Of a stretch of DNA of 64,000 bases, positions 34,052-46,135 are shown one piece after another; positions within the stretch are counted from its first letter, which is position 1; each line of letters begins with the position of its first letter. The notes under the pieces were generated by a model. That model was not told the origin of the DNA and ran no database searches. It saw only the letters and a list, made by a program, of their open reading frames with translations. The position numbers and the translations under genes are program-made. Origin of the DNA: Litchfieldella rifensis (lineage in GTDB: Bacteria; Pseudomonadota; Gammaproteobacteria; Pseudomonadales; Halomonadaceae); the NCBI RefSeq assembly GCF_042646605.1, contig NZ_JBHRUG010000031.1, forward strand, positions 310,001-374,000. The letters run 5' to 3'.

Positions 34052-35425
34052 TTATTCGAGTTCTTCGCCCGGCAAGACTTCCTTGCCTTCGAAGTAATCC
34101 TTGGTCAACTTGAAAACCACCGGTGACAGCAATGCCAGGGCAATCAAGTTGGGAATCGCCATCAAGGCGTTGAAAACGCTGGCCACCAGCCACACGAATC
34201 CCAGCGGCATGAGAGCCCCTAGCAGAATCGCCAGAATGTAGACCACCCGATAGATCTTGATCGCCCCCACCCCAAAAAGGTACTCGAAACACTTCTCGCC
34301 ATAGAACGCCCAGCCCAGGATGGTGGTGAAGGCGAATACTGCCAGCGCAAATGACACCACGTACTGGCCAACACCCGGAAGAGCCTCATTGAACGACATC
34401 GCAGTCAAGGTGGCACCTGTCTCACCCGAGGTCCACGCCGTGGTTAAAATCGCCAGCGCAGTAATGCTGCACACCACAATGGTGTCGATGAAGGTTCCCA
34501 ACATGGCGATCAGACCCTGGCGAACCGGGTTCTTGGTCTGCGCCGCGGCATGAGCGATCGGTGCACTCCCCAGGCCGGCCTCATTGGAGAAGACCCCGCG
34601 TGCCACGCCAAACTGGATGGCCTTGGCAACCGCTGCACCGGCAAAACCGCCCGCCGCAGAAATCGGCGTGAAGGCATGACCAAAGATCAGAGCAAGGGCG
34701 CTGGCGACTTGGTCGGCATTGATGATCAGCACCAGCAGGCCGCAGCCGATGTAGGCGATCGCCATGATCGGTACCAGTTTGCCCGCCACCTTGGCAATGC
34801 GCTTGATACCACCGAGGATCACGGCACCGGCGAGCACCATGATCACCACCCCGGTGATCCAGTGCGGCAGGTTGAGGGATTCCCCCAAGCCATCGGCCAC
34901 TGAGTTGGATTGCACGGTATTGCCGATGCCGAAGGCCGCCACGGCACCGAAGAAAGCAAAGGTGCCGCCCAGCCAGCCCCATTGCTTGCCGAGGCCGTTA
35001 CGAATGTAATACATGGGGCCACCGACGTGGTCGCCAGCCTCGTCGACCTGGCGGTAACGTACTGCCAGCACCGCCTCAGAGAACTTGGTGGCCATGCCTA
35101 CCAGGGCGGTAATCCACATCCAGAACACTGCACCCGGCCCGCCGAGAAAGATCGCGGTCGCCACGCCGGCGATGTTGCCAGTGCCGATGGTTGCCGACAG
35201 TGAGGTCATCAGGGCATTGAAGGGCGACACCTCACCCTCACCTTCTTCTCCCGCAGCGGTGGTACGCCCCTGCCAGAGCAGCCGGAAGCCCATGCCCAGC
35301 TTACGAATCGGCAACACCTTCAGGCCTATTTGCAGGTAGCAGCCCACCCCAAGGAGCAATACCAGCATCAAAGGCCCCCAGACCACGCCTTCAATAGCGG
35401 TCAATAGACTCGTCAAGGTTTCCAC
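34052..35425 (-). CDS. Alanine/glycine:cation symporter (AGCS family)
   Basis: A 457-residue Na+-coupled transporter for glycine or alanine. Roughly eleven membrane segments are visible. Family motifs include GPGAVFWMWITALVGMATKFSE near residue 94, and NEAGLGSAPIAHAAA near 281. The start is GTG 35425, with GGGGAG eight bases before it. It lies directly upstream of gcvT and is divergent from gcvH-gcvP, so imported glycine is probably what the cluster degrades. Its leader contains a 9-bp inverted repeat. Confidence 0.92.
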   Translation of the reverse strand: METLTSLLTAIEGVVWGPLMLVLLLGVGCYLQIGLKVLPIRKLGMGFRLLWQGRTTAAGEEGEGEVSPFNALMTSLSATIGTGNIAGVATAIFLGGPGAVFWMWITALVGMATKFSEAVLAVRYRQVDEAGDHVGGPMYYIRNGLGKQWGWLGGTFAFFGAVAAFGIGNTVQSNSVADGLGESLNLPHWITGVVIMVLAGAVILGGIKRIAKVAGKLVPIMAIAYIGCGLLVLIINADQVASALALIFGHAFTPISAAGGFAGAAVAKAIQFGVARGVFSNEAGLGSAPIAHAAAQTKNPVRQGLIAMLGTFIDTIVVCSITALAILTTAWTSGETGATLTAMSFNEALPGVGQYVVSFALAVFAFTTILGWAFYGEKCFEYLFGVGAIKIYRVVYILAILLGALMPLGFVWLVASVFNALMAIPNLIALALLSPVVFKLTKDYFEGKEVLPGEELE

Positions 35426-35958
35426 GACTTAATCTCCCCAAAGCTGTCTTGTTGTTATGCACAGACGTGCATGCGGTGGTTGATCGGATAATCCCAACAA
35501 GTGGAATCCGCGTACCATAGCGGATTCCCCTGCCTTCTCACCAGAGCCCCATAGAAAACTTTGTCATATCCCGCCACTACGGAACAAAATATAGGGGACT
35601 TTGCCACTATCGGCCACTATCCTCGAACCGAAACCGCAGCCATTAAAAGAAATTTTGTTTCTTATTGGAAACAAGAGTACATTAGCCGTCATCGGGGCAC
35701 GATACAAGCAGGTGGTGAAATCGGATGTCCTTCTTCCCAAGCGTAGCCACTATACCGGCGACATGGCGGTCACTTGTCCCGCTTGGCGACGAAACGATAT
35801 CGCGGTTCTGGACGATACCGGCAAAGCCGGCCACCCTTAGGTGGCGGTCAATCGCTACGAACGATGAATCGGCCGGGAGCTGCCACCGGGCTCGCCATTC
35901 GGGCATAATGGCGTTACGATTCCCCAAATCAGAAAACCTTTTCGTATAGGAAAACGTG
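35426..35958. other. Divergent regulatory region of the glycine genes
   Basis: This 533-base stretch separates the symporter-gcvT and gcvH-gcvP units. It is notably AT-rich from about 35540 to 35680. It contains CCACTAT/C four times (35574, 35604, 35614, 35747), two of them exactly 10 bases apart. It also contains the inverted repeat TTGTTTC / GAAACAA at 35655-35674 and the hairpin at 35503-35528. No convincing gene was found, and the conserved core of a glycine riboswitch was sought on both strands but not recognised. Confidence 0.6.
35503..35528 (-). promoter_or_regulatory. 9-bp inverted repeat in the symporter leader
   Basis: GGAATCCGC (35503-35511) and GCGGATTCC (35520-35528) are perfect complements around an 8-base loop. 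The site is about 80 bases upstream of the symporter start codon. It may be an operator or a hairpin in the transcript leader; there is no U-tract for simple attenuation. Confidence 0.4.
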
Positions 35959-36354
35959 ATGAGCACTATCCCCGCGAACCTGCGTTATACCGAAAGCCAT
36001 GAATGGGTACTGGACAACGGTGATGGCACTATTACTGTCGGTATCACCGATCATGCCCAACAAGCGCTGGGCGACGTGGTCTTCGTCGAACTTCCCGAGG
36101 TCGGGCGCGAGCTCGATACCGGCGAGGAATTCGGTGTCATCGAGTCGGTCAAGGCTGCCTCGGACCTCTATGCGCCCCTCTCAGGTGAGGTTCTCGAAGT
36201 CAACGACGCGCTCGAGGACGCTCCGGAAACCATCAACGAATCCCCCTACGAAGATGGCTGGATCGCCAAGTTGAAACCCGTCGACATCGATGCCGCGCTC
36301 AACGGCCTGCTCGATGCCGATGCCTACGGCCAACTGGCCGAGGACGACGACTAA
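35959..36354 (+). CDS. gcvH: Glycine cleavage system H protein
   Basis: A 131-residue lipoyl carrier that shuttles the aminomethyl group among the P, T and L proteins. The lipoylation site is K65 in GVIESVKAASD. The flanking GDVVFVELPEVG is typical. The C-terminus is strongly acidic (AEDDD), as in halophile proteins. ATG 35959 follows an in-frame GTG; either gives essentially the same protein. It is 92 bases ahead of gcvP and very likely cotranscribed. Confidence 0.95.
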   Translation: MSTIPANLRYTESHEWVLDNGDGTITVGITDHAQQALGDVVFVELPEVGRELDTGEEFGVIESVKAASDLYAPLSGEVLEVNDALEDAPETINESPYEDGWIAKLKPVDIDAALNGLLDADAYGQLAEDDD

Positions 36355-36446
36355 CATCGCTGTCCGGGCGAGCCCCGCTCTCGCCGACTCCGATTGCCAT
36401 TATCCGTCAGGGGTTTGACCGCTCCGCCACCATTACAGGGTGCTCC

Positions 36447-39341
<2,895 letters not shown>

Positions 39342-39361
39342 TTCTCCTTGCCCATGCCGAC

Positions 39362-39387
39362 AAGGCCCCGGACTGGTCCGGGGCCTT
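39362..39387. terminator. Bidirectional terminator between gcvP and a LysR gene
   Basis: AAGGCCCCGGA (39362-39372) and TCCGGGGCCTT (39377-39387) form a perfect 11-bp stem with a CTGG loop. It lies 20 bases past the gcvP stop and 26 bases beyond the end of the convergent LysR gene. The U-tract is short on both sides. Confidence 0.75.
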
Positions 39388-39413
39388 GCTATGCATCGAG
39401 GACTCCCTGCCGA

Positions 39414-40337
39414 TCACAGGGAACTATCGAAGCTCGGTTCTTCGGTATAGCCATACAGCGCATGGCGACGGTGACTGCGAAAATCGTCCAGCAACTGAGC
39501 ATAACGGCGCGGCAGCTCTCCATCGGAAGGCGTGACCACATGCAGAGCCTCGTGAACCGGCTGGGGCAATGCCAGTTCCTTGACCTGACGCTGCCAGGGC
39601 GATGTCTCGAGTACCAAGCGCGATATGACGGTAAAGCCGAGACCTCGTGCCACGGCATCCAGCACCATGGATATCTCGTTGGTATAACCCTGCTGGGGAA
39701 AATGGCTCATGGAGCGAAATTCTCCCGGGAAATTGGCACGCAGCAACTGACTGGCGTGGTTGATACCATCGGAATAGTTCATGAAACCCAGTCCCAACAG
39801 GTCGTTGAGAGAGGTGCCGGTAAAGTCCGCAGGCACCACGAGACACAGCGGCTCCTGAAGCCAAGGCTCATAATGCAGATCGGGATGTTTGATCACGTCG
39901 GTGACGATGCCCAGGTCATAGCGGCCAGCCAGCACATCCTGCACGATCTCGCCATTGAAGGCGAAGCTGTAGCTTACCGTGAGCCCCGGATACATTTGCT
40001 GATAGCCGAGAATGAAAGGGTAGAACATCAGGCCAACGCTGCCCGGCGATGCGATACGACATTCCCCGGAGTCGAGTGAGTCGTTATCCAGCGAATGGCG
40101 AAAGTGCTCATGCTCGGCGAACAGCTTGACGGCATAATCGTAGGCACGACGCCCGGTCTCGGTCAGCGTGAACCTGCGGCCATGACGGTTGAGCAAGGGC
40201 TTGCGCAGATACTGCTCGAGCTTGCGGATATGTTGGCTCACCCCCGGCTGGGTCATATCGAGCCGCTGCGCGGTATGCGTGAAGCTACCGGTTTCGACCA
40301 GGGTAATGAAGGTGCGAAAATACTGGGCGTTGAACAT
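39414..40337 (-). CDS. LysR-family transcriptional regulator
   Basis: A roughly 307-residue regulator. The winged helix-turn-helix fills the first 60 residues (QYFRTFITLVETGSFTHTAQRLDMTQPGVSQH... type), followed by a two-lobed effector domain. The start is taken as ATG 40337; a GTG at 40352 would add five residues, and neither has a clear ribosome site. It is convergent with gcvP and divergent from ppnN, so its target may be ppnN or a remote gene. The effector is unknown. Confidence 0.82.
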   Translation of the reverse strand: MFNAQYFRTFITLVETGSFTHTAQRLDMTQPGVSQHIRKLEQYLRKPLLNRHGRRFTLTETGRRAYDYAVKLFAEHEHFRHSLDNDSLDSGECRIASPGSVGLMFYPFILGYQQMYPGLTVSYSFAFNGEIVQDVLAGRYDLGIVTDVIKHPDLHYEPWLQEPLCLVVPADFTGTSLNDLLGLGFMNYSDGINHASQLLRANFPGEFRSMSHFPQQGYTNEISMVLDAVARGLGFTVISRLVLETSPWQRQVKELALPQPVHEALHVVTPSDGELPRRYAQLLDDFRSHRRHALYGYTEEPSFDSSL

Positions 40338-40637
40338 GGAGCAGCGGTTCACTCATTGGCCTGTTGGATGCGCGTATCTAGGCGGGTTCCCAATTTATCA
40401 GATTTCGGCAATCTACGCAGCGCTGCGAGTATGTCACGGACATGATAGCATCACGGAAGAACCGTCAACCAAGAGTTCCGACCGTCTTCGCCCCCGCGCC
40501 TGTCGAGCCGATGCCGCTCCTCAGGCACCCTTGGCAATGACGCCCCCGGGCCCGTTTGTCGAAGATGCCATGAGTCGCGATGACCAGTTGCCCCTTCGCC
40601 AATTGCTGACTCCAGACCGACACAAGGCCGACGCTGC

Positions 40638-42020
40638 ATGACAAGGATTCCTACCGTGCCCGAAACGATCTCCACCACCATTTCCCCCGAAGGCAGCCTC
40701 GAGGTGCTGTCCCAGCACGAGGTGAATCGGCTGCGCGACACATCGGCCAGCGGTCTGCATGACCTGTTGCGCTGCTGTGCCCTGGCCGTACTCAACTGCG
40801 GCAACCCGACCGACAGTAGCCGCGAGGTCATGGAAACCTACCACGACTTCGATATCGAAGTGCTGCAGCAGGATCGCGGCATCCGCCTCAAGCTAAGCAA
40901 TGCCCCTGCCGAGGCCTTCGTCGATGGCAAGATGATCCGCGGCATCCGCGAACTGCTGTCGGCGGTGCTGCGCGACGTCGTCTATGTCTATAACGAGATC
41001 CAGACCCAGCAACGCTTCGACCTCAGTACCGGGGAAGGCACCACCAATGCCATTTTCCATATCCTGCGCAAGGCCGGCGCGCTTAAGCCCTCCCGGGACC
41101 CCAGCCTGGTCGTTTGCTGGGGAGGGCACGCGATCTCCCGTGAGGAGTATGAATACACCAAGGATGTCGGCTATCACCTGGGCTTGCGTGACCTGGATAT
41201 CTGTACCGGGTGCGGCCCGGGTGCCATGAAGGGGCCAATGAAAGGCGCCAATGTCGCCCACGCCAAGCAGCGTCGTAGCGTGAGCCGCTACCTGGGCATT
41301 TCCGAACCGGGCATCATCGCCGCGGAGTCACCCAACCCGATCGTCAATGAGTTGGTGATCATGCCCGATATCGAGAAGCGTCTGGAGGCTTTCGTGCGCG
41401 TCGGGCACGGTATCGTCATCTTCCCCGGCGGCGTCGGTACCGCCGAGGAAATCCTCTACTTGCTGGGCATCCTGCTGCATCCCAGCAATCGAGACATGCC
41501 CTTCCCGGTCATCTTTACCGGACCTGCCGACTCGGCCGACTACTTCAAGCGTATCGACGAGTTCCTGGCCTACACGCTGGGCGATGAGGCACGAAGCCGC
41601 TACCGCATCCTGATCGACGATCCGATCGGCGTGGCGCGCTGCATGAGAGTGGGCGTCAACGAAGTGACCGAATTCCGACGCGCCCATCAGGATGCCTTCT
41701 ATTACAACTGGCGCCTGAATATCGCGAGAGACTTCCAGGCCCCCTTCGCACCGACTCACGAAGCCATGGCCGGGCTCGCCCTGCATCGCAACCAACCCGT
41801 TCACGAACTAGCTGCCAATCTGCGCCGAGCTTTCTCGGGTATCGTCGCCGGCAATGTCAAGGAACCGGGTATTCGCGCGATCGAAACCAATGGACCCTTC
41901 CGGCTGCACGCCGAACCCGACCTGATGGCGCGGTTGGACGAACTGCTCAGTTCCTTCGTCGACCAAGGGCGCATGAAACTGCCGGGCAGCACTTACGTGC
42001 CCTGCTATACCCTCGGCTGA
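40638..42020 (+). CDS. ppnN: Nucleotide 5'-monophosphate nucleosidase (PpnN/YgdH, LOG family)
   Basis: A 460-residue enzyme that cleaves purine and pyrimidine nucleoside monophosphates into base and ribose 5-phosphate. The central lysine-decarboxylase-like Rossmann fold has the LOG signature PGGVGTAEE starting at residue 263, and GCGPGAMKGPMKGAN near 194. The extra N- and C-terminal regions of PpnN, which bind (p)ppGpp in E. coli, are both present and the length (454 in E. coli) fits. It is a single gene; the start at ATG 40638 has only a weak ribosome site. Confidence 0.9.
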   Translation: MTRIPTVPETISTTISPEGSLEVLSQHEVNRLRDTSASGLHDLLRCCALAVLNCGNPTDSSREVMETYHDFDIEVLQQDRGIRLKLSNAPAEAFVDGKMIRGIRELLSAVLRDVVYVYNEIQTQQRFDLSTGEGTTNAIFHILRKAGALKPSRDPSLVVCWGGHAISREEYEYTKDVGYHLGLRDLDICTGCGPGAMKGPMKGANVAHAKQRRSVSRYLGISEPGIIAAESPNPIVNELVIMPDIEKRLEAFVRVGHGIVIFPGGVGTAEEILYLLGILLHPSNRDMPFPVIFTGPADSADYFKRIDEFLAYTLGDEARSRYRILIDDPIGVARCMRVGVNEVTEFRRAHQDAFYYNWRLNIARDFQAPFAPTHEAMAGLALHRNQPVHELAANLRRAFSGIVAGNVKEPGIRAIETNGPFRLHAEPDLMARLDELLSSFVDQGRMKLPGSTYVPCYTLG

Positions 42021-42098
42021 CCGGGAGAGATGCTGAGCGAGGCGCCGTGGTTGGTCGCGCCTCGCTTCTCGGCAGCATTCTACGACGCCTCCAGCCCC

Positions 42099-42470
42099 CT
42101 AGCGCTCAGGCGCCGGCTTCCACCACAATCCCAGCACGTGCAGCAGCACCCCCAATGTCGCGCCATGCGATATCAGGATCTGCCAGCGCCCCCAAGCGGA
42201 GGAAAACGCCTGCCAGACCGCCATCAGTGCCAAGCCGACCAGTACGGCACCCCCCAGGCGGCGCAGCAATGGTAACACCCGTGCGCGTGCCGCCGATGTC
42301 AGTAGACGCCAGTGCACAACGGCCATTATCGCCACCACCACGAACACCATGCCGATCAATGACAGGCGGGTATCCTGCCCTTCATTCACATAACGCGGTA
42401 GCGTGGCAAGAATCACCAGCAACAGGCCCAGCATCACGCTGAGCCGCTCGGGGCTAGGATTGATCCGCAT
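42099..42470 (-). CDS. Small integral membrane protein of unknown function
   Basis: A 123-residue protein with four hydrophobic segments at about residues 10-27, 38-55, 70-90 and 100-116. No family was recognised. ATG 42470 is chosen because it is one base past the stop codon of the flavodoxin gene, which suggests coupled translation; the frame upstream overlaps flavodoxin and is not coding. It is probably the second gene of a flavodoxin operon. A link with electron transfer is only suggested by this position. Confidence 0.6.
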   Translation of the reverse strand: MRINPSPERLSVMLGLLLVILATLPRYVNEGQDTRLSLIGMVFVVVAIMAVVHWRLLTSAARARVLPLLRRLGGAVLVGLALMAVWQAFSSAWGRWQILISHGATLGVLLHVLGLWWKPAPER

Positions 42471-42471
42471 C

Positions 42472-42936
42472 TCAGGCAACCTGAAGATTCTCTTCGTCGA
42501 TCCAGGCCTCGGCCCAAGGCAGTGCCGCATCATCGGCCATGAAGGTTTCCATGGCGTCGACCTCGAGACGCTCGCCGAGGCGATACGCACCATGTTCGCT
42601 CAACAGCGCGTCCAGGGAACGCCCTGCGCCGCAGAACGTATCGCCGTAGGAACTATCTCCCAAGGCGATCAGGCCATAGCGAAGCTCGCTCAGGTCGGGC
42701 CCATCATCGACAATGGCCCGCGTGAAAGGCACCAGATTACCCGGGTAGTCCCCACTTCCGGTGGTGGAGACGCAAAACAGGGCCAGGTCGGTGGGAGAAC
42801 CGACCAGGTCATCCAGAGTCGGCTGGTCATAGATGCTGACTTCATAGCCAGCCTGCTCGAAGAGCGGCTTCACCTGTTCGGCAACATCCAAGGCACCGCC
42901 ATATACGGTGCCAACGAAAATCTTCAGAGTGGGCAT
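42472..42936 (-). CDS. mioC: Flavodoxin family protein, MioC-like
   Basis: A 154-residue short-chain flavodoxin binding FMN. The phosphate loop GTVYGGALDVA is near residues 9-19, and the isoalloxazine-contacting segments STTGSGDYPGN (about 57-67) and LGDSSYGDTFCGAG (about 92-105) match MioC and sulfite-reductase-type flavodoxins. MioC has been linked to biotin synthase in E. coli. No ribosome site was seen before the ATG. A 17-bp palindrome lies 18 bases upstream of the start. Confidence 0.83.
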   Translation of the reverse strand: MPTLKIFVGTVYGGALDVAEQVKPLFEQAGYEVSIYDQPTLDDLVGSPTDLALFCVSTTGSGDYPGNLVPFTRAIVDDGPDLSELRYGLIALGDSSYGDTFCGAGRSLDALLSEHGAYRLGERLEVDAMETFMADDAALPWAEAWIDEENLQVA

Positions 42937-42953
42937 GAGTGAGATTGCTTTGC

Positions 42954-42970
42954 TCGAGAAATTTTCTCGA
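42954..42970. promoter_or_regulatory. 17-bp palindrome upstream of the flavodoxin gene
   Basis: TCGAGAAA (42954-42961) and TTTCTCGA (42963-42970) are perfect complements around one T. The site is 18 bases from the flavodoxin start codon and about 130 bases from the divergent DUF2788 gene. It may be an operator; no known consensus was matched with confidence. Confidence 0.45.
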
Positions 42971-43098
42971 ATGGTAACATAGCCGGTGATCGAGCCGAAT
43001 CCCGACTGCCATATGCGCCATTACACTGCCCACGTTGCGCCTGCAAGATACGAGGTTGGCAAGCTATACTTCGCTCTTTTCAACACGCAGGAGAGAAC

Positions 43099-43302
43099 AT
43101 GCAGCAGACGTTCGAGGCCTGGATAACGCCGCTCTTGATAGGTGGCTTGATCCTGTTCATGTGCTTCATCATCTGGGATCTGGCGCGCAAATCCAAGGCC
43201 GGAAGATTCGGCACCATCATGCTGTTCATCGTGCTGGGAGCAGGGATGCTGGGCTATATCGTCAAGGTCGTGATCGCCTACCTGATGGAAGGCAATGTTT
43301 GA
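43099..43302 (+). CDS. DUF2788 family small membrane protein
   Basis: A 67-residue protein with two membrane segments (about residues 10-28 and 39-60) joined by the basic loop ARKSKAGRFG. This arrangement and sequence fit DUF2788, a family of unknown function common in Pseudomonas and Halomonas. AGGAGAG is a few bases before the ATG. It is divergent from the flavodoxin gene and convergent with ihfA; the ihfA terminator starts at its stop codon. Confidence 0.78.
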   Translation: MQQTFEAWITPLLIGGLILFMCFIIWDLARKSKAGRFGTIMLFIVLGAGMLGYIVKVVIAYLMEGNV

Positions 43303-43343
43303 AAAAGGAACCCTGTCATTCCGTTTTGGAATGACAGGGTTCC
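43302..43343 (-). terminator. Strong terminator of the thrS-ihfA operon
   Basis: GGAACCCTGTCATTCC (43307-43322) and its perfect complement (43328-43343) form a 16-bp stem with a five-base loop. On the minus strand it is followed by a run of five U (from AAAAA 43302-43306). It lies 24 bases past the ihfA stop codon and should end the long leftward operon. Confidence 0.92.
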
Positions 43344-43367
43344 TGCCATGGCATCGAGACCATCCCT

Positions 43368-43673
43368 TCAGTGCTGCAAGGGACCATCAAAGCCTTCGAC
43401 TCGGCCCTTGAGCTTCTGGCCGGGCCGGAAGGTCACTACCCGCCGCGCCGAGATGGGAATTTCCTCCCCGGTCTTGGGGTTGCGTCCGGGACGTTCACGC
43501 TTGTCGCGCAGATCGAAATTGCCGAACCCTGACAACTTGACCTGCTCGTTTTCGCGCAGACAGCCACGGATCTCTTCGAAGAAAGCCTCCACCATCGATT
43601 TGGCCTCGCGCTTGGACAGACCAAGCTCGACATGCAAATGTTCGGCCAGTTCCGCCTTGGTCAACGCACCCAT
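43368..43673 (-). CDS. ihfA: Integration host factor subunit alpha
   Basis: A 101-residue DNA-bending protein, very close to E. coli IhfA throughout. The conserved FFEEIR, GFGNFDLRDK and RPGRNPKTGE segments are present, including the proline arm that inserts into DNA. ATG 43673 is chosen because GAGGGA is seven bases upstream; ATG 43679 would be too near that site. It is the last gene of the translation operon, next to pheT, as in most gammaproteobacteria. Confidence 0.96.
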   Translation of the reverse strand: MGALTKAELAEHLHVELGLSKREAKSMVEAFFEEIRGCLRENEQVKLSGFGNFDLRDKRERPGRNPKTGEEIPISARRVVTFRPGQKLKGRVEGFDGPLQH

Positions 43674-43719
43674 GGTCATTCCCTCGTTGGATATCGCCAC
43701 CACCTCGCCTCCTTCCGGC

Positions 43720-46101
43720 TCAACCTCTCAGCCGAGCCCCGAAACGTTGCTTGGACTCAGTGACGATTGCATCGACTAACTGATTGATTTCTTCATCATT
43801 GAGCGTGCGTGAAGGATGCTGCCAGGTCAAGCCCAAGGCGACACTCTTGTGCCCTTCTGCCACCCCCTTGCCCTGATAGACGTCGAACAAACGCAGTTCC
43901 GTCAGCCATTCGCCAGCCTGCTCGCGCAGGCAGTCGAGCAATGACTGGACGGGTAGCGTTTCATCGACCAGCAAGGCCAGGTCGCGACGGACTTCCGGAT
44001 ATCGAGATAACGGTATAAATTCCGGAAGAATCCCTTGTGACAAGGCTTCCAGCTGCACTTCGAACAATACCGCATCGACCTTCAAACCCAACTCGGCGCG
44101 TACCGCCGGATGCAGCGTCCCAAGCCAGCCGACGGCATCGCCCCGGTACAACACCCGTGCCGTCTGGCCCGGGTGCAAAGCGGGATGCTCACCCGGCTCG
44201 AAGCGCCAGGCCGAGATGCTCCCGCCCATCGCCAACAGGCTTTCCAGGTCACCCTTGACGTCATAGAAGTCGACCGTTTCGCGTCCTCCCGCCCAGCCCT
44301 CCGGATCTCGAGAGCCGCAGGCCAGACCACCCAGCATGGGAATCTGCGCGAGATCGTCCAGATCGCCGTGGAATACCAGCCCCGATTCGAAAAGCCGTAT
44401 GCGGCTCTGCTGCCGGTTGAGGTTATGCTCCAGGGCCTTGATCAACCCCGGAAACAGACTCGCACGCATCACCGCCATATCGCTGGAGATCGGATTGGCG
44501 AGCCGGGGCGATATCGCCTGTGGCAACAGGGTCCGTTGCAGGTCGGGAGATACGAAGCTATAGCTGATGGCCTCCTGATAGCCCCGTGCCACCATCTGAT
44601 GACGTAACCGGGACAATGGCTGACGACGCTCGCCATCCGGGCGCAGCGACAACCGGGCCAGAGGGCGACGCACCGGCAAACGGTTATAGCCATGAATACG
44701 TGCCAGTTCCTCGATCAAGTCTTCCTCGATAGCGATATCGAAGCGCCAGCTCGGCGCCTCGACCCGCCATCCCGCCACGGTGTCGGTCACCGACATGCCC
44801 AGGCGTTGCAGGATATCCACCGCCCGATCGGACTCCAGGCGCATGCCCAGCGCCTGCTCCAGACGCGCCGCGCGCAGCTCGATCCAACGCGAGGGCGGCA
44901 AATGGTCGTGGCTGGTGACATCGACCACCGGCCCTGGCTCGCCGCCGGTGACTTCGCGCAATAGCGCCGTGGCTCTCTCTACCGCCATGAGCGTCAGCTC
45001 AGGATCGACACCGCGCTCGAAGCGATGGGACGCATCGGTATGCAGGCCATAGGTGCGCGCCTGCCCCGCCACCGCCAAGGGCGTGAAGAAGGCCGACTCG
45101 AGAAAGATGTCGCGCGTCTCGAGTCCGACGCCGGAGTGTTCACCACCCATGACACCGGCGATGGCCAAGGCGCCCCGGCTATCGGCGATCACCAGGGTAT
45201 CGTCCCGCAGGGCGATCTCCTGCCCATCGAGCAATACCAGGCGCTCCCCCTCCCGGGCCAGGCGCACCTCGATGGCATCGTGAAGATTGTCGAGGTCGAA
45301 GGCATGCATCGGCTGGCCAAGCTCGAGCATCACATAATTGGTAATGTCGACCACTGGATCGATACTGCGGATACCGCTGCGACGCAGCCGCTCGACCATC
45401 CATAGTGGCGTCTCGGCGCCGACGTCGACGCCCTTGATCAGCCGCCCGACATAGCGCGGGCAACGCTCCGGATCGCTGACATGTATCGTGAAACGGTCAT
45501 CGTGCGTCGCCACCTGCGTCTCGATGGCCGGCCCCGCTACCGCCAGGCAGTTGAGCACACCAACCTCACGGGCCAACCCCTTTATGCTCAGGCAATCCCC
45601 GCGGTTGGGGGTAAGGTCGACTTCGATGGTGCTGTCGTCCAGCCCCATCCAGGCACGAAAATCCTCGCCCAGCGGTGCCGATGCGGGTAGCACGAAAATT
45701 CCGGCCGAATGCCCCTCTTCGAGCCCCAATTCGGAGGCAGAGCAGATCATGCCCTGTGACTCCACGCCGCGCAGCTTGGCCCTCTTGATCTTGAAGTCGC
45801 CGGGTAGCACCGCACCGACACGGGCAAACGGCACTTTCTGGCCCACTTCCACGTTGGGGGCGCCGCAGACCACCTGCCGAACCTCACCGCTGCCGTCATC
45901 GACCTGACACACATTGAGCTTATCGGCATCGGGATGCTGGGCCTTATGGGTCACGCTGGCCACCACGACACCTGCGAAGCCCTCGGCCACCGGTTCTACG
46001 GCATCGACCTCCAGGCCCGCCATGGTGATCTGGTCGGCCAATGCCTGGGTCGCCAGTTGTGGAGAGACCCACTCGCGCAACCACTGTTCGGAAAATTTCA
46101 T
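43720..46101 (-). CDS. pheT: Phenylalanine-tRNA ligase beta subunit
   Basis: A 793-residue subunit (E. coli 795) of the alpha2-beta2 enzyme that charges tRNA-Phe. An N-terminal tRNA-binding EMAP-like domain covers about 40-150, then the B3/B4 editing domain, B5 domain and a C-terminal anticodon-binding (FDX-ACB) domain ending near 793. MKFSEQWLREWV is the usual start; ATG 46101 is preceded by CAGGA. The open frame upstream overlaps pheS and is not coding. It starts 35 bases after the pheS stop. Confidence 0.97.
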   Translation of the reverse strand: MKFSEQWLREWVSPQLATQALADQITMAGLEVDAVEPVAEGFAGVVVASVTHKAQHPDADKLNVCQVDDGSGEVRQVVCGAPNVEVGQKVPFARVGAVLPGDFKIKRAKLRGVESQGMICSASELGLEEGHSAGIFVLPASAPLGEDFRAWMGLDDSTIEVDLTPNRGDCLSIKGLAREVGVLNCLAVAGPAIETQVATHDDRFTIHVSDPERCPRYVGRLIKGVDVGAETPLWMVERLRRSGIRSIDPVVDITNYVMLELGQPMHAFDLDNLHDAIEVRLAREGERLVLLDGQEIALRDDTLVIADSRGALAIAGVMGGEHSGVGLETRDIFLESAFFTPLAVAGQARTYGLHTDASHRFERGVDPELTLMAVERATALLREVTGGEPGPVVDVTSHDHLPPSRWIELRAARLEQALGMRLESDRAVDILQRLGMSVTDTVAGWRVEAPSWRFDIAIEEDLIEELARIHGYNRLPVRRPLARLSLRPDGERRQPLSRLRHQMVARGYQEAISYSFVSPDLQRTLLPQAISPRLANPISSDMAVMRASLFPGLIKALEHNLNRQQSRIRLFESGLVFHGDLDDLAQIPMLGGLACGSRDPEGWAGGRETVDFYDVKGDLESLLAMGGSISAWRFEPGEHPALHPGQTARVLYRGDAVGWLGTLHPAVRAELGLKVDAVLFEVQLEALSQGILPEFIPLSRYPEVRRDLALLVDETLPVQSLLDCLREQAGEWLTELRLFDVYQGKGVAEGHKSVALGLTWQHPSRTLNDEEINQLVDAIVTESKQRFGARLRG

Positions 46102-46135
46102 GGGAGATCCTGTCTTCTGGTATCGGTCGGTGCGG

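Noticed and set aside
35426..35958. Glycine riboswitch upstream of gcvH or the symporter
   Set aside because: The conserved core segments of either aptamer were not found on either strand by eye; a covariance-model search would settle it.
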